DNA of 64,000 bases, taken from Blasia pusilla (taxonomy: Eukaryota; Marchantiophyta; Marchantiopsida; Blasiales). Location: NCBI GenBank assembly GCA_050084515.1, contig CM114273.1, positions 36,146,001-36,210,000 of the forward strand, in the 5' to 3' direction. Numbering within the stretch: the first letter of the stretch is position 1; each line of letters opens with the position of its first letter. Shown here piece by piece: positions 11,715 to 23,219 of the stretch. A model generated the notes under the pieces. The model had not been told where the DNA came from. It searched no databases and saw only the letters and a program-made list of their open reading frames with translations. The position numbers were made by a program, and so were the translations under genes.

Positions 11715-13068
11715 CTTCAAACAAGTACTGTCTCCGCTGCGAAGATAATTTGTCTCAACAGCTTCAGATCTTTCATCGAAGTACTTCGGAGCAGAGTGCA
11801 GAGTGTTCGTCTGTCGTACAATCAAACACCCGCCTCGCAAGCTTTTTATTGATGCTTATGATGGAAAGAGGTCGGAATCCCGAGTGAGAATCGAGACAGT
11901 GTTAGAGAATTTCCACTATATCAACAATGGAGGAGAATGCAGAACATTGACTAAAGGAACGCCAACATTCTCTCCTCTACAGTCGAGATGGAGCTTTGAT
12001 TGTTCCCATATTCAGTTAACCATATCGAGCGTACAAGAACTTGCTTTTGGATCCTTGAGAATACATGCACAAAGTAGAGCTACCTCTAAATTGAGAGAAC
12101 AACACTAATTGCTGAATCAAGAGAGAGAAGAAACAATCAGAATTCCTCTTGTTCTAAAGACTGGTCAAAACGTAAAACGCGTGCAGTGATTGATTTCCAA
12201 AAGAGCATGCGGCAAAAGTGTGAAACCTTAAGGGCTAGCCAGCAGAACAAAGTTCAGACCTCCTACAGTCAGTATTCTTGAAACTCCTCCCTTCCCTGTC
12301 TTTCTGCTCCTTACCGCTGCGCAGCAGTCAGTTGACCGCGCTATGACTAACGCTCTTTGGTCTGAACTTTCGAGAATTAGATCCTCACGAATCAAATGCG
12401 CAGACTGCAGAGGTCACTGGCCTTAGCTTAGCAGCCACTTCTACAACCTTCTCAATACTTCTCTCGATTCTCCTGTAATTTGCCGAATACCATTACTCTC
12501 GTCATGTGACTAACCATTTCCTGAATATTCTCGTCAGTCACCACTGTCAACGGACACTTTCGTGTGAAAACTCGAGGGTTTTGCTCGTACCTTCAACCGT
12601 AGCTGATTCTACGGAACTGTTTATGAAACCTCCGGATTCTCAGGCCCCGCACTAACCGATTGGCACTTGCCCGTGCCCCGAGGCCCGCCGCTTCGCCTCC
12701 TTCGCCAAACTCGAACGATCGGACTATAGTGCCTAAATGAATAGACGCGGGAGGCCGTTCTGAATCTTCCGGATACAGGAGAAATATGCTGGAAAAGACC
12801 GAAATCCGACGAGTATCTACAAAACTCCGGGAGCTGATGGCCGGTTCTAGCGAGAGACCCCCGGTCCAAGAGAAAAACCCTAGAAGCTGAGAGGAAACGG
12901 CTATCTATGCTCGCAATTCACTGCGTTGTGATCGATTTTGGGCTCGCGTCTGGAGTTCGGATTGTGCGAGAGGAGTGAGTGCTGTGAGCGCCCGGAAGGT
13001 GCGCGGTCGTAGACGGAGGAGTGGAGCGGGGGGAACAGACGAGAGTTAGCCTTGGTCTGCGACGGAAG
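11715..13068. promoter_or_regulatory. Divergent promoter / 5' UTR region between POP5 and the basic-protein gene
   Basis: The interval separates two genes pointing away from each other and is GC-richer than its surroundings, especially 12.6-13.1 kb. A likely plus-strand 5' UTR exon ends at 13068 in GACGGAAG|GTATGAG, a good splice donor. The matching acceptor is GACACTGCAG at 15600-15609, just before the ATG at 15632. That would make 13069-15609 a 5' UTR intron. No firm TATA box was identified. The short minus-strand frame at 12621-12869 has no family resemblance and is probably untranslated. Confidence 0.4.
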
Positions 13069-15609
13069 GTATGAGGTTGCTGCAAGGTTTTTTCTCTGAT
13101 TGACTTGAGCTTTGTGCGTTTAAGGGGGGGGGACGTCTGTTGTGCCGAGGTCGTTTACAATTCGTACATGTTGGGGTGCAACCGCTGTTTCCAGTAATTT
13201 CCTCGTCAATTCCCTTTCCTTGTTATAATGAGCCATGATGATGAGGAGGTAAGAGGAAGTAGGAATGATGGGAAACCCTGGAATTCGTCCTCTAGTATTC
13301 TCCGAAGACTGCTCGGCAACCCGGTTTCGTGCGAATGGTTGCCTTGCAAGGAGTAAGCAGCATGAAGACTTGTCGTTTACGGTCTTGAACCCGCTTGTTT
13401 CAACGGGACGGGATTGGGTTTAGTCAAAAGTCGGGATGTTGTTTTTTATTCGGATAATTGGCTCCATAGACACCACAGAAAGTGGCGGAGAGAGTGGTCT
13501 AACCTTCCAGAAACATAGAACGAGGGGAAGCTTTGTGCGAAGAAGGTTATGCTCTGGCTGCGCCGTCGGGTCCCTCACTCCGAGAATCAGATTTTCGTGC
13601 CAAGTCTGAGAGACTTCTATCTGCGTGTGCTCTTTTCTCGTCGGTACGTCGCAATGTGCGCCTGTCGGTACGATCTAGGCAGGATGTCTGCTCGCAGGAG
13701 AAGTATATTCAGACCTGAGAAAAACTTGGAGGATTGAGCAATCTTATTTTGGAACTTTTAGTCAGAAAATCGGAGCGATTGATGATTGGATTCCGTGGGA
13801 GTAGATGAATGACAGCTGTAGAATGGAGGGAACGGGAGGATACAGGGTTCAAAAGTTCGTGGAGGTTCACTTAAAGCTTCCCAAGTGGCATCTTTTCAAA
13901 TTTTATTCTGGGACCAATTTTGTTCGAACATTGGCTGGGTTGTCATTTCGGAATTGCCATCAGTTTCTTCTTGGGACTCAGAAATCTATGGGCATGACAC
14001 TCTTCGACAGAGTGAGATGAGGTCTCAATGGAGCCCTTTTTTTTCGTGTGTTGAACCGTCTAACGTATATTCTCCCTTAGAGTATATTTTTCCCTGATTC
14101 CGAGATTGTCATCAGAATCTGGAAAGATGTTTGCGAAAGATTCACAAGTTTCAAAAATTAGAGTTCTCTGTCCATAGTGGGATTCTATTTGAGCCCATAT
14201 CAGACACTAGTCAATTAGTAGATTTAGGGGAAGGCTCACCAATGAAGTAACCCATGCCAACTGTGAGAAAATCTTCCCTCCGTTGGAAACCTTGATGCCA
14301 GCTCTGAGTAATATTTCTGCGTTGATGGTGATTGTTCTTCTTGGATATGGGCTGTCTGGCAGAGTAAAGGTTCATGGGGACAAGTCTGGGCCATAGTTAT
14401 TGTCGTCAATTCTATCCAATTCAAGAACTTGTTTGACAAGCCTCTTCTTCTGACTCTTGGCAGTACCTTGGACTGATGATGATGGTAACTTAGCTATGCA
14501 ATTAGATTGTAAATTCTTGGTGGTAGTTGTTTCGAGCAAACCGTAACACAGGTTTCTAGAAACTTGACACATTAACTAAACAAAGAACTCATGACTTCTA
14601 GATAAAATCCTCGACCACAATTGTGGTACACCTTCTAGTGGCACAGTTTCCTATTGTCAAATGGAAACTTTTCATTCATGCCTGCCAGTGTACTTGACAT
14701 GTCCAACATACCTAGCTACTTCCGCAGTGACTAGTGGTGACATAACCGTTGCCTCCTTGATCTACTATTATGGACAGGAAAATTGCCTCGAAGTCAACTT
14801 ATTCCTCAGTTCACTGGTGGGAGGTGCATTGTCTGAACACAACAGCACATCAATCTAGAGTGTAGGTAATGGTTTCTCATGAGAATTCTACACTGACTAG
14901 CTAAGTGAAATACTCGTACTTTTGAACTTGATGGTGGCACCCAGAATGCAATATACTGCCTGTTTCTGACTATGAGCAGTTCAGATGCACAATAGGTCGA
15001 AAAGTAGATGTATGTGTGCCAGGATTTTTTTCCAGCCTTTTCTTCCATCCATCTGTCCATATAGGTGTGCACTGTTGTTAGACTCTTCCCACTAGCGATT
15101 AGACCTGTGCTACATGCTCTGCTTATGGCATGATATCTGAAAAACCAAAAACTCATGGTGTATTAGTGATGATGAGAAGATGCGCCTGGATATACTGTAG
15201 TGCATTCTGATATCTTCTCGACTGGGTAAGAGGGTAATATCTGCTACTTGTGTACTTTTCTCCTCCTAAGTGACCAAGAAGTGATTCCAAGGTGAACTTC
15301 ATTAGTTTTATCTTTGGATCCGAAAATGTTGTCTGCCTGGTGAGCCTGAGTGAAATAACATGAGACAGATTTGCTCAGAAGAGTTCCACTGGGATCTGGG
15401 GATTACTTATGCATATTTCACCCTGGCGGATATCCGTTCAGCTTCACACTAAGTCTTGAATGGTGTTTTTAGGCAGATATAGTTAGGATACCATTCTGGT
15501 ATTGAAAGGTTTGAAAAATGTGTTCATGAAGTGCACTTTTAAAGCAGATGGAAATTGTATCTGTGATTTGGATTTCAATTTGATGTGTAGGGCTTGATGG
15601 ACACTGCAG
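13069..15609 (+). other. Probable 5' UTR intron of the basic-protein gene
   Basis: The stretch runs from the donor AAG|GTATGAG at 13068/13069 to the acceptor ACTGCAG at 15609. It contains only short frames on both strands and no repeat I recognise. The exon 15610-15631 would supply the last 22 UTR bases before ATG. This is inferred from splice signals alone; the transcript start is unknown. Confidence 0.35.
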
Positions 15610-15631
15610 GTTTAGCGAAGGAGAGGGAGCA

Positions 15632-17246
15632 ATGAATAAGTTTAACACCCCAAGGCGGAATATCGCCAGGGAGAGACGAGCCAAGCGCACGGAGAGGCGT
15701 AAAGCTGCAAGTAGCTCACAGTCGGGGCTGAAGCTGTCCAGCAAGACTGTTTCCACCTCAATCTCAGGCAAGAAGCAGCGCAAGCTTGTGAAGAAATGGC
15801 GCAAGGTATGACATGAACTCTATCTATGATGGTGTTCCTGTTTCTTAGAAACAAGAGCTGTGTCCAGGAGATGAGCTAAAGGAGGAAACTTTCAAAATAT
15901 GCCTGGTCTGGTTAACTTTTGAGATTTTATATTGTAATGTTACTGGGGCTGAAAAGTATATTGTCTTTTGCAGAACAGCCAGATTTTGGTACTACAATAA
16001 GATTAATTTCTAGTACCTGAAATGATTATCAGGATAGAAGAGTGGACTGTTTCATCTGCTCTGTCTTCATCCTCTGCGGCCATCATCTGATCAAGATTTA
16101 GAGAAGTAGTTGATGGAGAACAACCTCTTAGTGCTTTGAAAAATCAGGAACTTGTTAGCATTTGAACCTATCCTTCCCTTGTAAATCATTAAGAATTTTG
16201 GCATCTTGTAGAGACACAGTCAAGTGACACAAATTACGTGGCATTGTCAAAAACCTTAAATTTTCTCTTCTCAAGGCTCCTTGGGAGGTTGTGGACTTTA
16301 TCAGACTTCCTCTTCTGGAAAAGCGAATGAAAGTAGCTTTCTCCCTTGTATCTAATTGGTTTGATCCATACAGTGGGCCTTTGGTTGTTTTAACTAAAAG
16401 TAGCTCAGCATGAGTCTTCAGAAGGAGACCAAGTGATGAGCCTTGAAAGAAACTACTAAGAACCTCACCCTAATTTTTCATGCACCCCTCACGTTGCCTT
16501 GGCAGGCCCAGCGAGATGCACTAGAAAGTGGGTTGGTGACAATGCAAGATATTGAAATGATGGCTGCTGATGGGGAAGGCATGTACTCAACCTGTCAAAA
16601 AGTTAGTCTTTGTATGAGAATTCCAGTGAAAGCTTGCATGAATAACAATTGTGTCCAGACTCTTTGTGAAGAAAACTCTTACAGAGGGTTCAGGAGTTCG
16701 TGCATAATTTTGTGAGGAATGGTCTGTGCTCATCCCTTCTCAGATTTTGACTGTTAGCCAATAATACCCTTGGAAATGTGTTTTGGACAGCTGGAGGAAG
16801 TGAGAGCTTACCAAAGGTGAAGGCCAAGAAGAACAAGCGGGTCTTCAACGTGAAGAAGCGTGCGAAGATGAGGCTGAAACTTGCTTCGGGAAAAGGTAGA
16901 TCGGCTTCTTCCTGTATTTGCACCTTTTGGAAGAATTATTGGTCGGAGATGTGAAGGATTAGAGCTAGTTCTTACTACCTGTCAGGCATTAAAGTTTGTA
17001 GGTTCGGAGTGCTAGATTATGAAATTGTAACGAGGAAATTGTAACTTCTGGCAGAAAATTGCGACTACACTCCTCTGTGAACACGAATCTGAAAGTTTGG
17101 TCAGGGAAATATTGTGGCACAGTTTTAAGTTGGTGCAATTACATATATCATGTTGGATAAATCTGATGGTCTTGACTTTATTTGCAGGCAAGTCAATCAC
17201 CGAGAGCACGCCAGCAGATGCCGATGGTGATACGATGATGCAATAA
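15632..17246 (+). CDS. Small, highly basic, probably nucleolar protein (four exons)
   Basis: Four exons (15632-15805, 16506-16578, 16791-16895, 17188-17246) join to 137 codons including stop. Borders are GCAAG|GTATGA...TTGGCAG|GCC, GGGGAAG|GCATGT...TGGACAG|CT and GAAAAG|GTAGAT...TTTGCAG|GC. All phases agree (0, 1, 1). The product is very rich in Lys and Arg, with three basic blocks: RRNIARERRAKRTERRK (about 9-25), GKKQRKLVKKWRK (about 46-58) and VKAKKNKRVFNVKKRAKMR (about 90-108). A short acidic/hydrophobic middle reads GLVTMQDIEMMAADGE, and the tail ends DGDTMMQ. Such composition is typical of nucleolar or ribosome-assembly proteins. The order SGKKxRK...AQRDAL...DIEMMAADGE faintly recalls fungal Alb1, a 60S assembly factor, but that is only a weak resemblance. 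The second intron seems to use a GC donor. I do not recognise a firm family. Confidence 0.72.
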
Positions 17247-19210
17247 AGTCCACGTCACACATATCCTGCTCTTGAAAAAGTTTGGAAACCCAGAGCCAAG
17301 TCTCCTAGCTTGCTAGAAGTGTCTTAGCCATCTTCTTAACTGAAAGAGGTTAAGACCAAGAAGGTTAGTGAGCTTAAATCAAGGGTGAGTTGGGAGCTTT
17401 GATGGTTCCTATGCTGCGCCAGATTGAAGTAGGGATCACAAATGAGTTGTCTGCGACGCTCCTGCTGATCACGCCAACCCTGGACTGACCAGCCTTATTC
17501 AGCAATCATGGTTTGGTCCAAACTTGTGAAATTTGTAAATGTAGTCTCAGCTGTCGACCCAGGCTGCAAATGTGGTAGAAGTGGGTTTTCTAGACTGGCC
17601 TCTGAGGTCTTAGACATGTTCTAGGACACACATGTGTGCAAAAGTTCGTGCGGGTCTTCCTTGCTAGCAAAATGAAGGTCCATGTGCTCGATCTTCCTAC
17701 AACTTCCTCAGCTTACAAAAGTGTGTTAGCAGTACAAACATATGACTGCAGAGACTTGAATTCAAACATCTGAAATGGTGGGATATTGGGAACCTCAAGG
17801 TTTTCATTAAATTCGGGTATGCTGTGCAGCTACTTGTTCTGCCATTCGTTTAGTGAAAATGGAAAGTTGGGGATACTAAGATTATCCAGTTGTGGACGGA
17901 GCCTAAAGTCACAGTTTCACACTAGTCCAATCTAGTGCTCCAACATTATTTTTGTATCAGGAGATGGTAATCGTGCATATCCAAACAAAGTTGTGTGTGG
18001 CTAAGGATGTATGATTTCTCTGCCCCAATGTGCAAGTTGTGGCTACAATATGAGACAGGTTTTCCTGGGGCAAAGAGTGTTATCATTTAGGGTTGCAAGT
18101 AGGTGCCAATGTCCTACTTCGCGACCTGATTGCGACAAGGTCATCGTATGAGAAACTAACCAAGTGGATTACTAACTTCGATGCAAGCCAAGATCTGAGA
18201 AGTGGCAAATACTATAAGGGCTGATCCACAAGTTTGAGTGTAGCCTTAGCTATAGAGAGAAGCAAGGCGCAGTGGATGTCATCTCCGATAGCACTAAGGA
18301 TGAACAAACAAGATGCAAGGAATACCTGGTTTGAAGAGAACCATAAAAATCAGGCAAGGAACGCTTAATTTGAAAATCTGAGACACTCCAAAGATTGCAA
18401 TGGGGGTGTTGTTATGAGAAGCCCTAGAGAGCATCTCAGTCACATGGAGGGATCATCCAACCAAATTTGTCGAAGTTGAGATGTTTAAGAGATTCTAGCT
18501 TTCGAGGCAAAAACATTAGCCCCTACACTAGAGGGAGAGGGGAAGGTTGGTCTATCTTGGAGGATGGTTCCTTGGTTCTCAAAAGCCCTCTTACTAGATT
18601 CGTGATTCTTCTTGTAGCAAGAAGAAAATGATACATCAAGATCTTTGCAGAGATGTGTCTATGTGTAGTGATTTACATTTCATGCAATAGTAGTGGAGTG
18701 AATAGTCAGCGATGTCATGCGAATAGACATGGTTGCCAACATATATCGACAATTATCAACACAAGTCTAAGATCCATCTAATTATGAATTTTAATATATC
18801 TACACGTGCACGATTGAACGATCCCAATATAATGTTAATATGAAGTGTGAACTTTGATGAAATCTACCATCAACCGTCATCCATATCAATGATACACATT
18901 ATTACAATAGAAGAAGTATGCAAATAACTCACAATATGTGTAATCTTTGATCAATCCTAGCCCACTCTTCAAGATAGAATCTAGGTTCAATAATTGACAG
19001 TTGCACTGTATCACGAATCCCAACATTGGCCTAATCCTGAGGTAAATGAGTTCTGAATGAGTTTCATCCGAGGTATACTTCCCTAGCACCTCCCTAGTGA
19101 TCTGAACACACAAGTAAGTTCCCTCCTAACATGTCACTAATGACTTGTAGTACAAAAGGTACTAACTCCCTAACAACTACATATGTAGTCCTCTCACGAG
19201 ATCAACTACC
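17247..19210. other. 3' flank and intergenic, no recognisable gene
   Basis: The first few hundred bases after the stop at 17246 are presumably the 3' UTR of the basic-protein gene. Beyond that I see only short frames without family resemblance and no clear tandem repeat. Confidence 0.45.
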
Positions 19211-19470
19211 TATAGAAAATGCTAAAGAAGCATAATTTATGATATACGACACTCACACTCACACATCACCATGAAGAACAAAATTTTGTAATGAAAGAAT
19301 GAGTGGAGGTTGGTCCCCTTCTCAATTAAATAGGGTATGTAAAAGAAACCCTAATCCTAGTCATATTCTTGAGTTAGACTAAATGTGATTAACTAACCCT
19401 AGTTAAGATAATCGTACTTAACTGACTAACGAAAATTAAACTTTCCTACTTCTTGTGAATATCAAATATA
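19211..19470 (-). repeat. Copia LTR fragment, inverted
   Basis: Read on the minus strand, this stretch matches the LTR end that precedes the primer-binding site at 62447. Shared landmarks, in order, are TTAACTAGGGTTAGTTAATC, a T-rich stretch with GCAAAATTTT/TACAAAATTTT, ATGGTG.TGTGTGAG, and ATTATGCTTCTTTA followed by TTTTCTATA at the very end (19211-19219 on the plus strand). The match fades beyond about 19470. No gag sequence is attached, so this is a solo LTR or LTR fragment. Confidence 0.65.
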
Positions 19471-20409
19471 GCAGTTCGGATGTCCGATGAGTTTGTTTAT
19501 GACTCAATCTTCAATACTACCAACTAACCTTCAACCTTATAGGCCCAAGTGGCTCCACACATGGATAGAAGGGTCAGCCTCCCCAACGTTGCCACTCCTC
19601 ATAAAGGAAAGGGTGATGTACACTCGCATGTCATCTCCTAAGAGCAGGTCACATATGACCTCTCAAAATAGGAAAATACAAGATCCCTCTAAATCCTGGA
19701 TACTATCTCACCCTACATCTCATCTACCATGACACCATGCATAACATAAACTTAGGCTAGTATGAAAGAAAGTGAGGATCAAACCACTATAAAGATCATG
19801 AATGCTCTACCTCATTATTTTAAGGATAGCCCATGAGTAGTGAAGAACATGGTCTTTTTATTGGCCAAGTAAAAATAAATCTTTTTCTAATTAAAATTTT
19901 GTATATGTTTGGGCATCTATATATATGAGATTAACGGAACATACAAGAAGTGGAATGTTTGTCTATTTCAATGCCATTGTATTCGGCCATAACTATTCAA
20001 GATTACAATTGTGCATACCACCTTAATGCATACTAGTCAACATGCTTGTGCACTGCATGGATATATTTCTTTCCTCAAGAAATTTCATTGTCTTTAGGAT
20101 ACTTTGCTCCCCTTTTCTAAATTTGCTCATCTTGTAAAAGTCTCACCCCATTGTCCTTCATTTGGAAAAAATATCCATCCCAACTATGAGTCTTGGGAAA
20201 AATGAATCCCAAGACTCTCCCTCTCATTTTAAAATAAATTGCCTTTTCTTCCTTCTTTACAAAAGAATGATTTTTCCTCATGCTCCACTTCCTTACTCGG
20301 GAAAACAAAAATTATCCTACCCTTATCTCATTTCCTTAACAAATTCATCTTTTTCTCTTTCCTCCTTTTCCTAATATTTAAAAATTTTATATATTTTGAG
20401 TATTTTGTA
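19471..20409. other. AT-rich intergenic, no gene seen
   Basis: Short frames only, on both strands, with runs of T/C and A. No family resemblance and no clear repeat before the Helitron-like chain that starts near 20410. Confidence 0.45.
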
Positions 20410-20583
20410 CAAGCGTGAGCCCGTGCGATGCACAAATTTTAAGTTACCTACCATAATTAACTCTCAAAAATTTCAAATACCATTTTATATCAATTTTTTA
20501 TCGATCCTATTGACTCATAATGCAAGTGATCCTATTGGTTGCGAGTACCAAGAGGAGAGAAGTTTGCAAAATGAAGAGGCATC
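20410..20583 (-). mobile_element. Helitron-like mini-element, degenerate (copy 1 of chain)
   Basis: On the plus strand it starts with the hairpin-forming CCGTGCGATGCAC, the reverse complement of the family's 3' end, and runs to AAAATGAAGAGGCATC, a decayed version of the 5' end. The terminal CTAG is changed (CAAG). It is recognised mainly from its neighbours, with which it shares layout and the AAAATGAAGAGGCA.C motif. Confidence 0.4.
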
Positions 20584-20758
20584 CTAGTTGGTGCGCGTGC
20601 GACGAACGGATGTATAATTTTGCATTACCCATCCTAAGTGTACAATTGAATTTGAGCAATCTATTGGTTTAGACTGTGAGCAATTCTATTGACTAAAAAG
20701 GACATGTGTGAAAAGCAGAGGTGATCTCAAAATGAAGAGGCACTCTCCAATAATCTAT
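20584..20758 (-). mobile_element. Helitron-like mini-element (copy 2 of chain)
   Basis: CTAG at 20584-20587 marks the 3' end on the minus strand. The other end is the reverse complement of TTATTGGAGAGTGCC at about 20740-20756. The hairpin near the 3' end is weakened (GCGTGCGACGAAC). It abuts copies on both sides. No protein is encoded. Confidence 0.45.
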
Positions 20759-20759
20759 A

Positions 20760-20927
20760 CTAGACGATGCTTGTGCTCCGCACGAGTGAAAATCATACGA
20801 ACTTGAACTGTAACCCGTGAGAGGAAGAATACTAACTAAACTAAACGAATCCTATTGGCCCAAAAAGACACTTGTCATGAGGAGGCGTGACACTTCTTAC
20901 AAGGGCACTCTCCAATAATAATATTGA
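20760..20927 (-). mobile_element. Helitron-like mini-element with clear ends (copy 3 of chain)
   Basis: Read on the minus strand, the 168-base element begins TCAATATTATTATTGG followed by AGAGTGCC. It ends with a short hairpin (plus strand CTTGTGC-TCC-GCACGAG) and then CTAG. The flanking bases are A at the 5' side and T at the 3' side. TC start, 3' hairpin about 10 bases from CTRR, insertion between A and T and no terminal inverted repeats are the defining marks of Helitrons. It has no coding capacity, so any movement would need Rep/helicase protein from elsewhere. Confidence 0.65.
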
Positions 20928-21147
20928 TTATTATAGGAGAGTGCCTTCTTGATTTGCAAACACCTCTCTGTTTGATACGTGTCAATTGGGCAACAAGAAA
21001 ATGTTTCACATGTTACGGGCAACAAGAAAAAAATTTGAATTTGTGTGCGACATCATTAATTTGTTCCCTTCACCGGCTTTACACTAGCTTTTCAAACATT
21101 TTTTTTTTCCATGTCCATCGTACAGGCACCTTACTATTAATATAGAT
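20928..21147 (+). mobile_element. Helitron-like mini-element, opposite orientation (copy 4 of chain)
   Basis: Immediately next to copy 3, the plus strand reads TTATTATAGGAGAGTGCC followed by TGATTTGCAAACACCTCTCT, the same 5' block found in other copies. The two 5' ends therefore face each other head to head. The 3' border, near 21147 at TTAATATAG, is uncertain and lacks a clear CTAG. Confidence 0.45.
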
Positions 21148-22579
21148 TATGGTTACTTATGAATATTGCTAGAAAAATATAGATTAGTCACAAGTAAAGG
21201 GTTAATAATATATATTAGCACTCTTATAATAGACCTCTCTTTTATATATATATGAAAGAGTGCTAATGGGAAATATCCAATTGTAATATTTTTATGTTGA
21301 AAATTTCATGTTGGATATTTATATGCTAGAAAATATTCAATGAGGAACTTTTTGAGTTAGATTTTCATCATAAAAAATGTCTAACCAATTTCGTCTTATA
21401 TTGTATATTCATTGTTGTAAATTTTGCATAAAATTTTTCAATCTTTGTTCAATTCTTTGCTGAAAGTAAGTAAAATAGAAAGTTTTCTCATCAAAATTAT
21501 GTACGAGTAGAATCCCTCCAAAATCCTTTTTTAAATCCTCGGAATTTCCTATTTTCATCATGCATCTTTCAAGTATCATTTTTCATCTCTATCCCTTCAA
21601 CCTAAGGCATCGCCTATGCATCTATTTTCTAATGATCTTGGTTACAATAATGGAAACATAAAGACAAAAAAGATAGCTTCTAACGTAGGCATCACCTTCA
21701 ATAGAAATGTGGCTCAAAAACCAACAATAAGATTAATAATGGCAACAACAAAGAGTACCAAAAATAGTACTTGTACCCAATGCACTTGAAACGCACCAAT
21801 AACATAAATGACATCAACTAAGGCAATGGAGTTCAAAATATCAAAAAGTGTAGGCCCATTACTCACATCCCCAAAAATAAGAGTATGCCTAAAAAACACA
21901 CTATATTGGAGATATTACAACACATCTTTGGAAAGAGGTAAGACGAATTTTTTTTTATGAAGAGACAAATTTTGTATCCTGATGGGTTTCCCATCCTCTT
22001 TTCTATTTAAGTTTTATATTCTTCTATCTAAAGCAATCATGAGTAAGAGTTGTAAAAGAGGGAAAAGATAAATCCACTCACAAACTAACCTCAACCAAAA
22101 AGAAAGAAAGAAAAAGATACAAGAACTCTTGTAAAGTATTTACCCTAACTTAATCATCCCTATTTATAAAACTTAAATTATGTATTTAATTGTGATGAAA
22201 GCACATCATAAAAATAGGCAAAAGGTGTAAAATATACATATGGATGGCTTACGTATCACTTGGAATGCACATGGATAGATGTGAAAAAATGAAGTAAACT
22301 TTGGGATTTTTCATAAGAAACAATTGAACTTTACTATTCTTATTCAAGTCACATACCCCACGATTAACATAGACCCTACAATTGCATCGACTCCCAAATC
22401 TTTTTGGATTTTTTTCTTTTTTCTACCTTTCTTATCTTCCTTCAAGCACTGCTTTCATCTCAATGCGAATTGAAAACAAATCATTTTACAAATACAACTT
22501 GGACATTAAAAAAATATTCAACTTTACACTTTTTCCTCAAGTTCCTTACACTTTTATCTTTCTTCAATGTTTAACCTCT
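21148..22579. other. AT-rich intergenic, no gene seen
   Basis: Very AT-rich sequence with only short frames. A fragment TATTGGAGATATTACAACA at about 21905 resembles the start of the Gypsy LTR segment at 6704 but breaks off after some 20 bases. Confidence 0.45.
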
Positions 22580-23219
22580 TATCGTGCACATACACGTCAC
22601 TACACAACATTCATCGCTGTCACCGAACACACACACAAACACGCACGATCCCATCTAACTCATGGCATCCAAACAATGAGACAAGAAGTATCAAAATATC
22701 TCCAATAAAGTAAGATCCAATCTCTCTCTACACCATCTCACACCATAGCTCTCAAAGGTGTGCACTCTCTCTCATGTCAAACCAAATCCACTCTCCTAAT
22801 GAGAGGCTTGGGTTAGACTCACAAGGCAAGGGACCATAACTCCGTCGCCTTATGCCAAGAGGTTCAACAAAGAAAGAATGAGCTCTCAAGCTCTCTCTCC
22901 TTGAGATATACCCCTCCCCTCTCCCAAGCTCTCTCAATGGTAACCTATGCTCCTAAGTCCCCTCCTTGGCTCTTGACCTGATGTAGGAGGTCAAGGACCA
23001 CTTACCAAAAATAGAAAATCGATCACATACTCAAAATGGTACTTACCTAAAATAGCAAGTTCTTGAATATGGCTCCAAATGAGCCGAAACGAAGGGGAAA
23101 CCTGCTCTCTCTAGTTTCCCGGGGCCTTATTAGGTCATTCTTGATCTACTGAGCATGTCCTCCGTTACTCGCGAAGGCGCTCTACTTGATCTCACCGATC
23201 TATCCTAAGAGACGTGACA
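22580..23219 (-). mobile_element. Gypsy LTR-like unit, inverted solo copy
   Basis: This 640-base stretch is the reverse complement of the unit at 6833-7454 and matches through its whole length. On the minus strand it starts TGTCACGTCTCTTAGG and ends GTGCACGATA. A small insertion (GAGAGAGCAGGTTTCC) near the start distinguishes it. There is no polyprotein sequence on either side, so it looks like a solo LTR. Frames such as 22752-22937 mirror frames in the other copy and are not genes. Confidence 0.6.
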
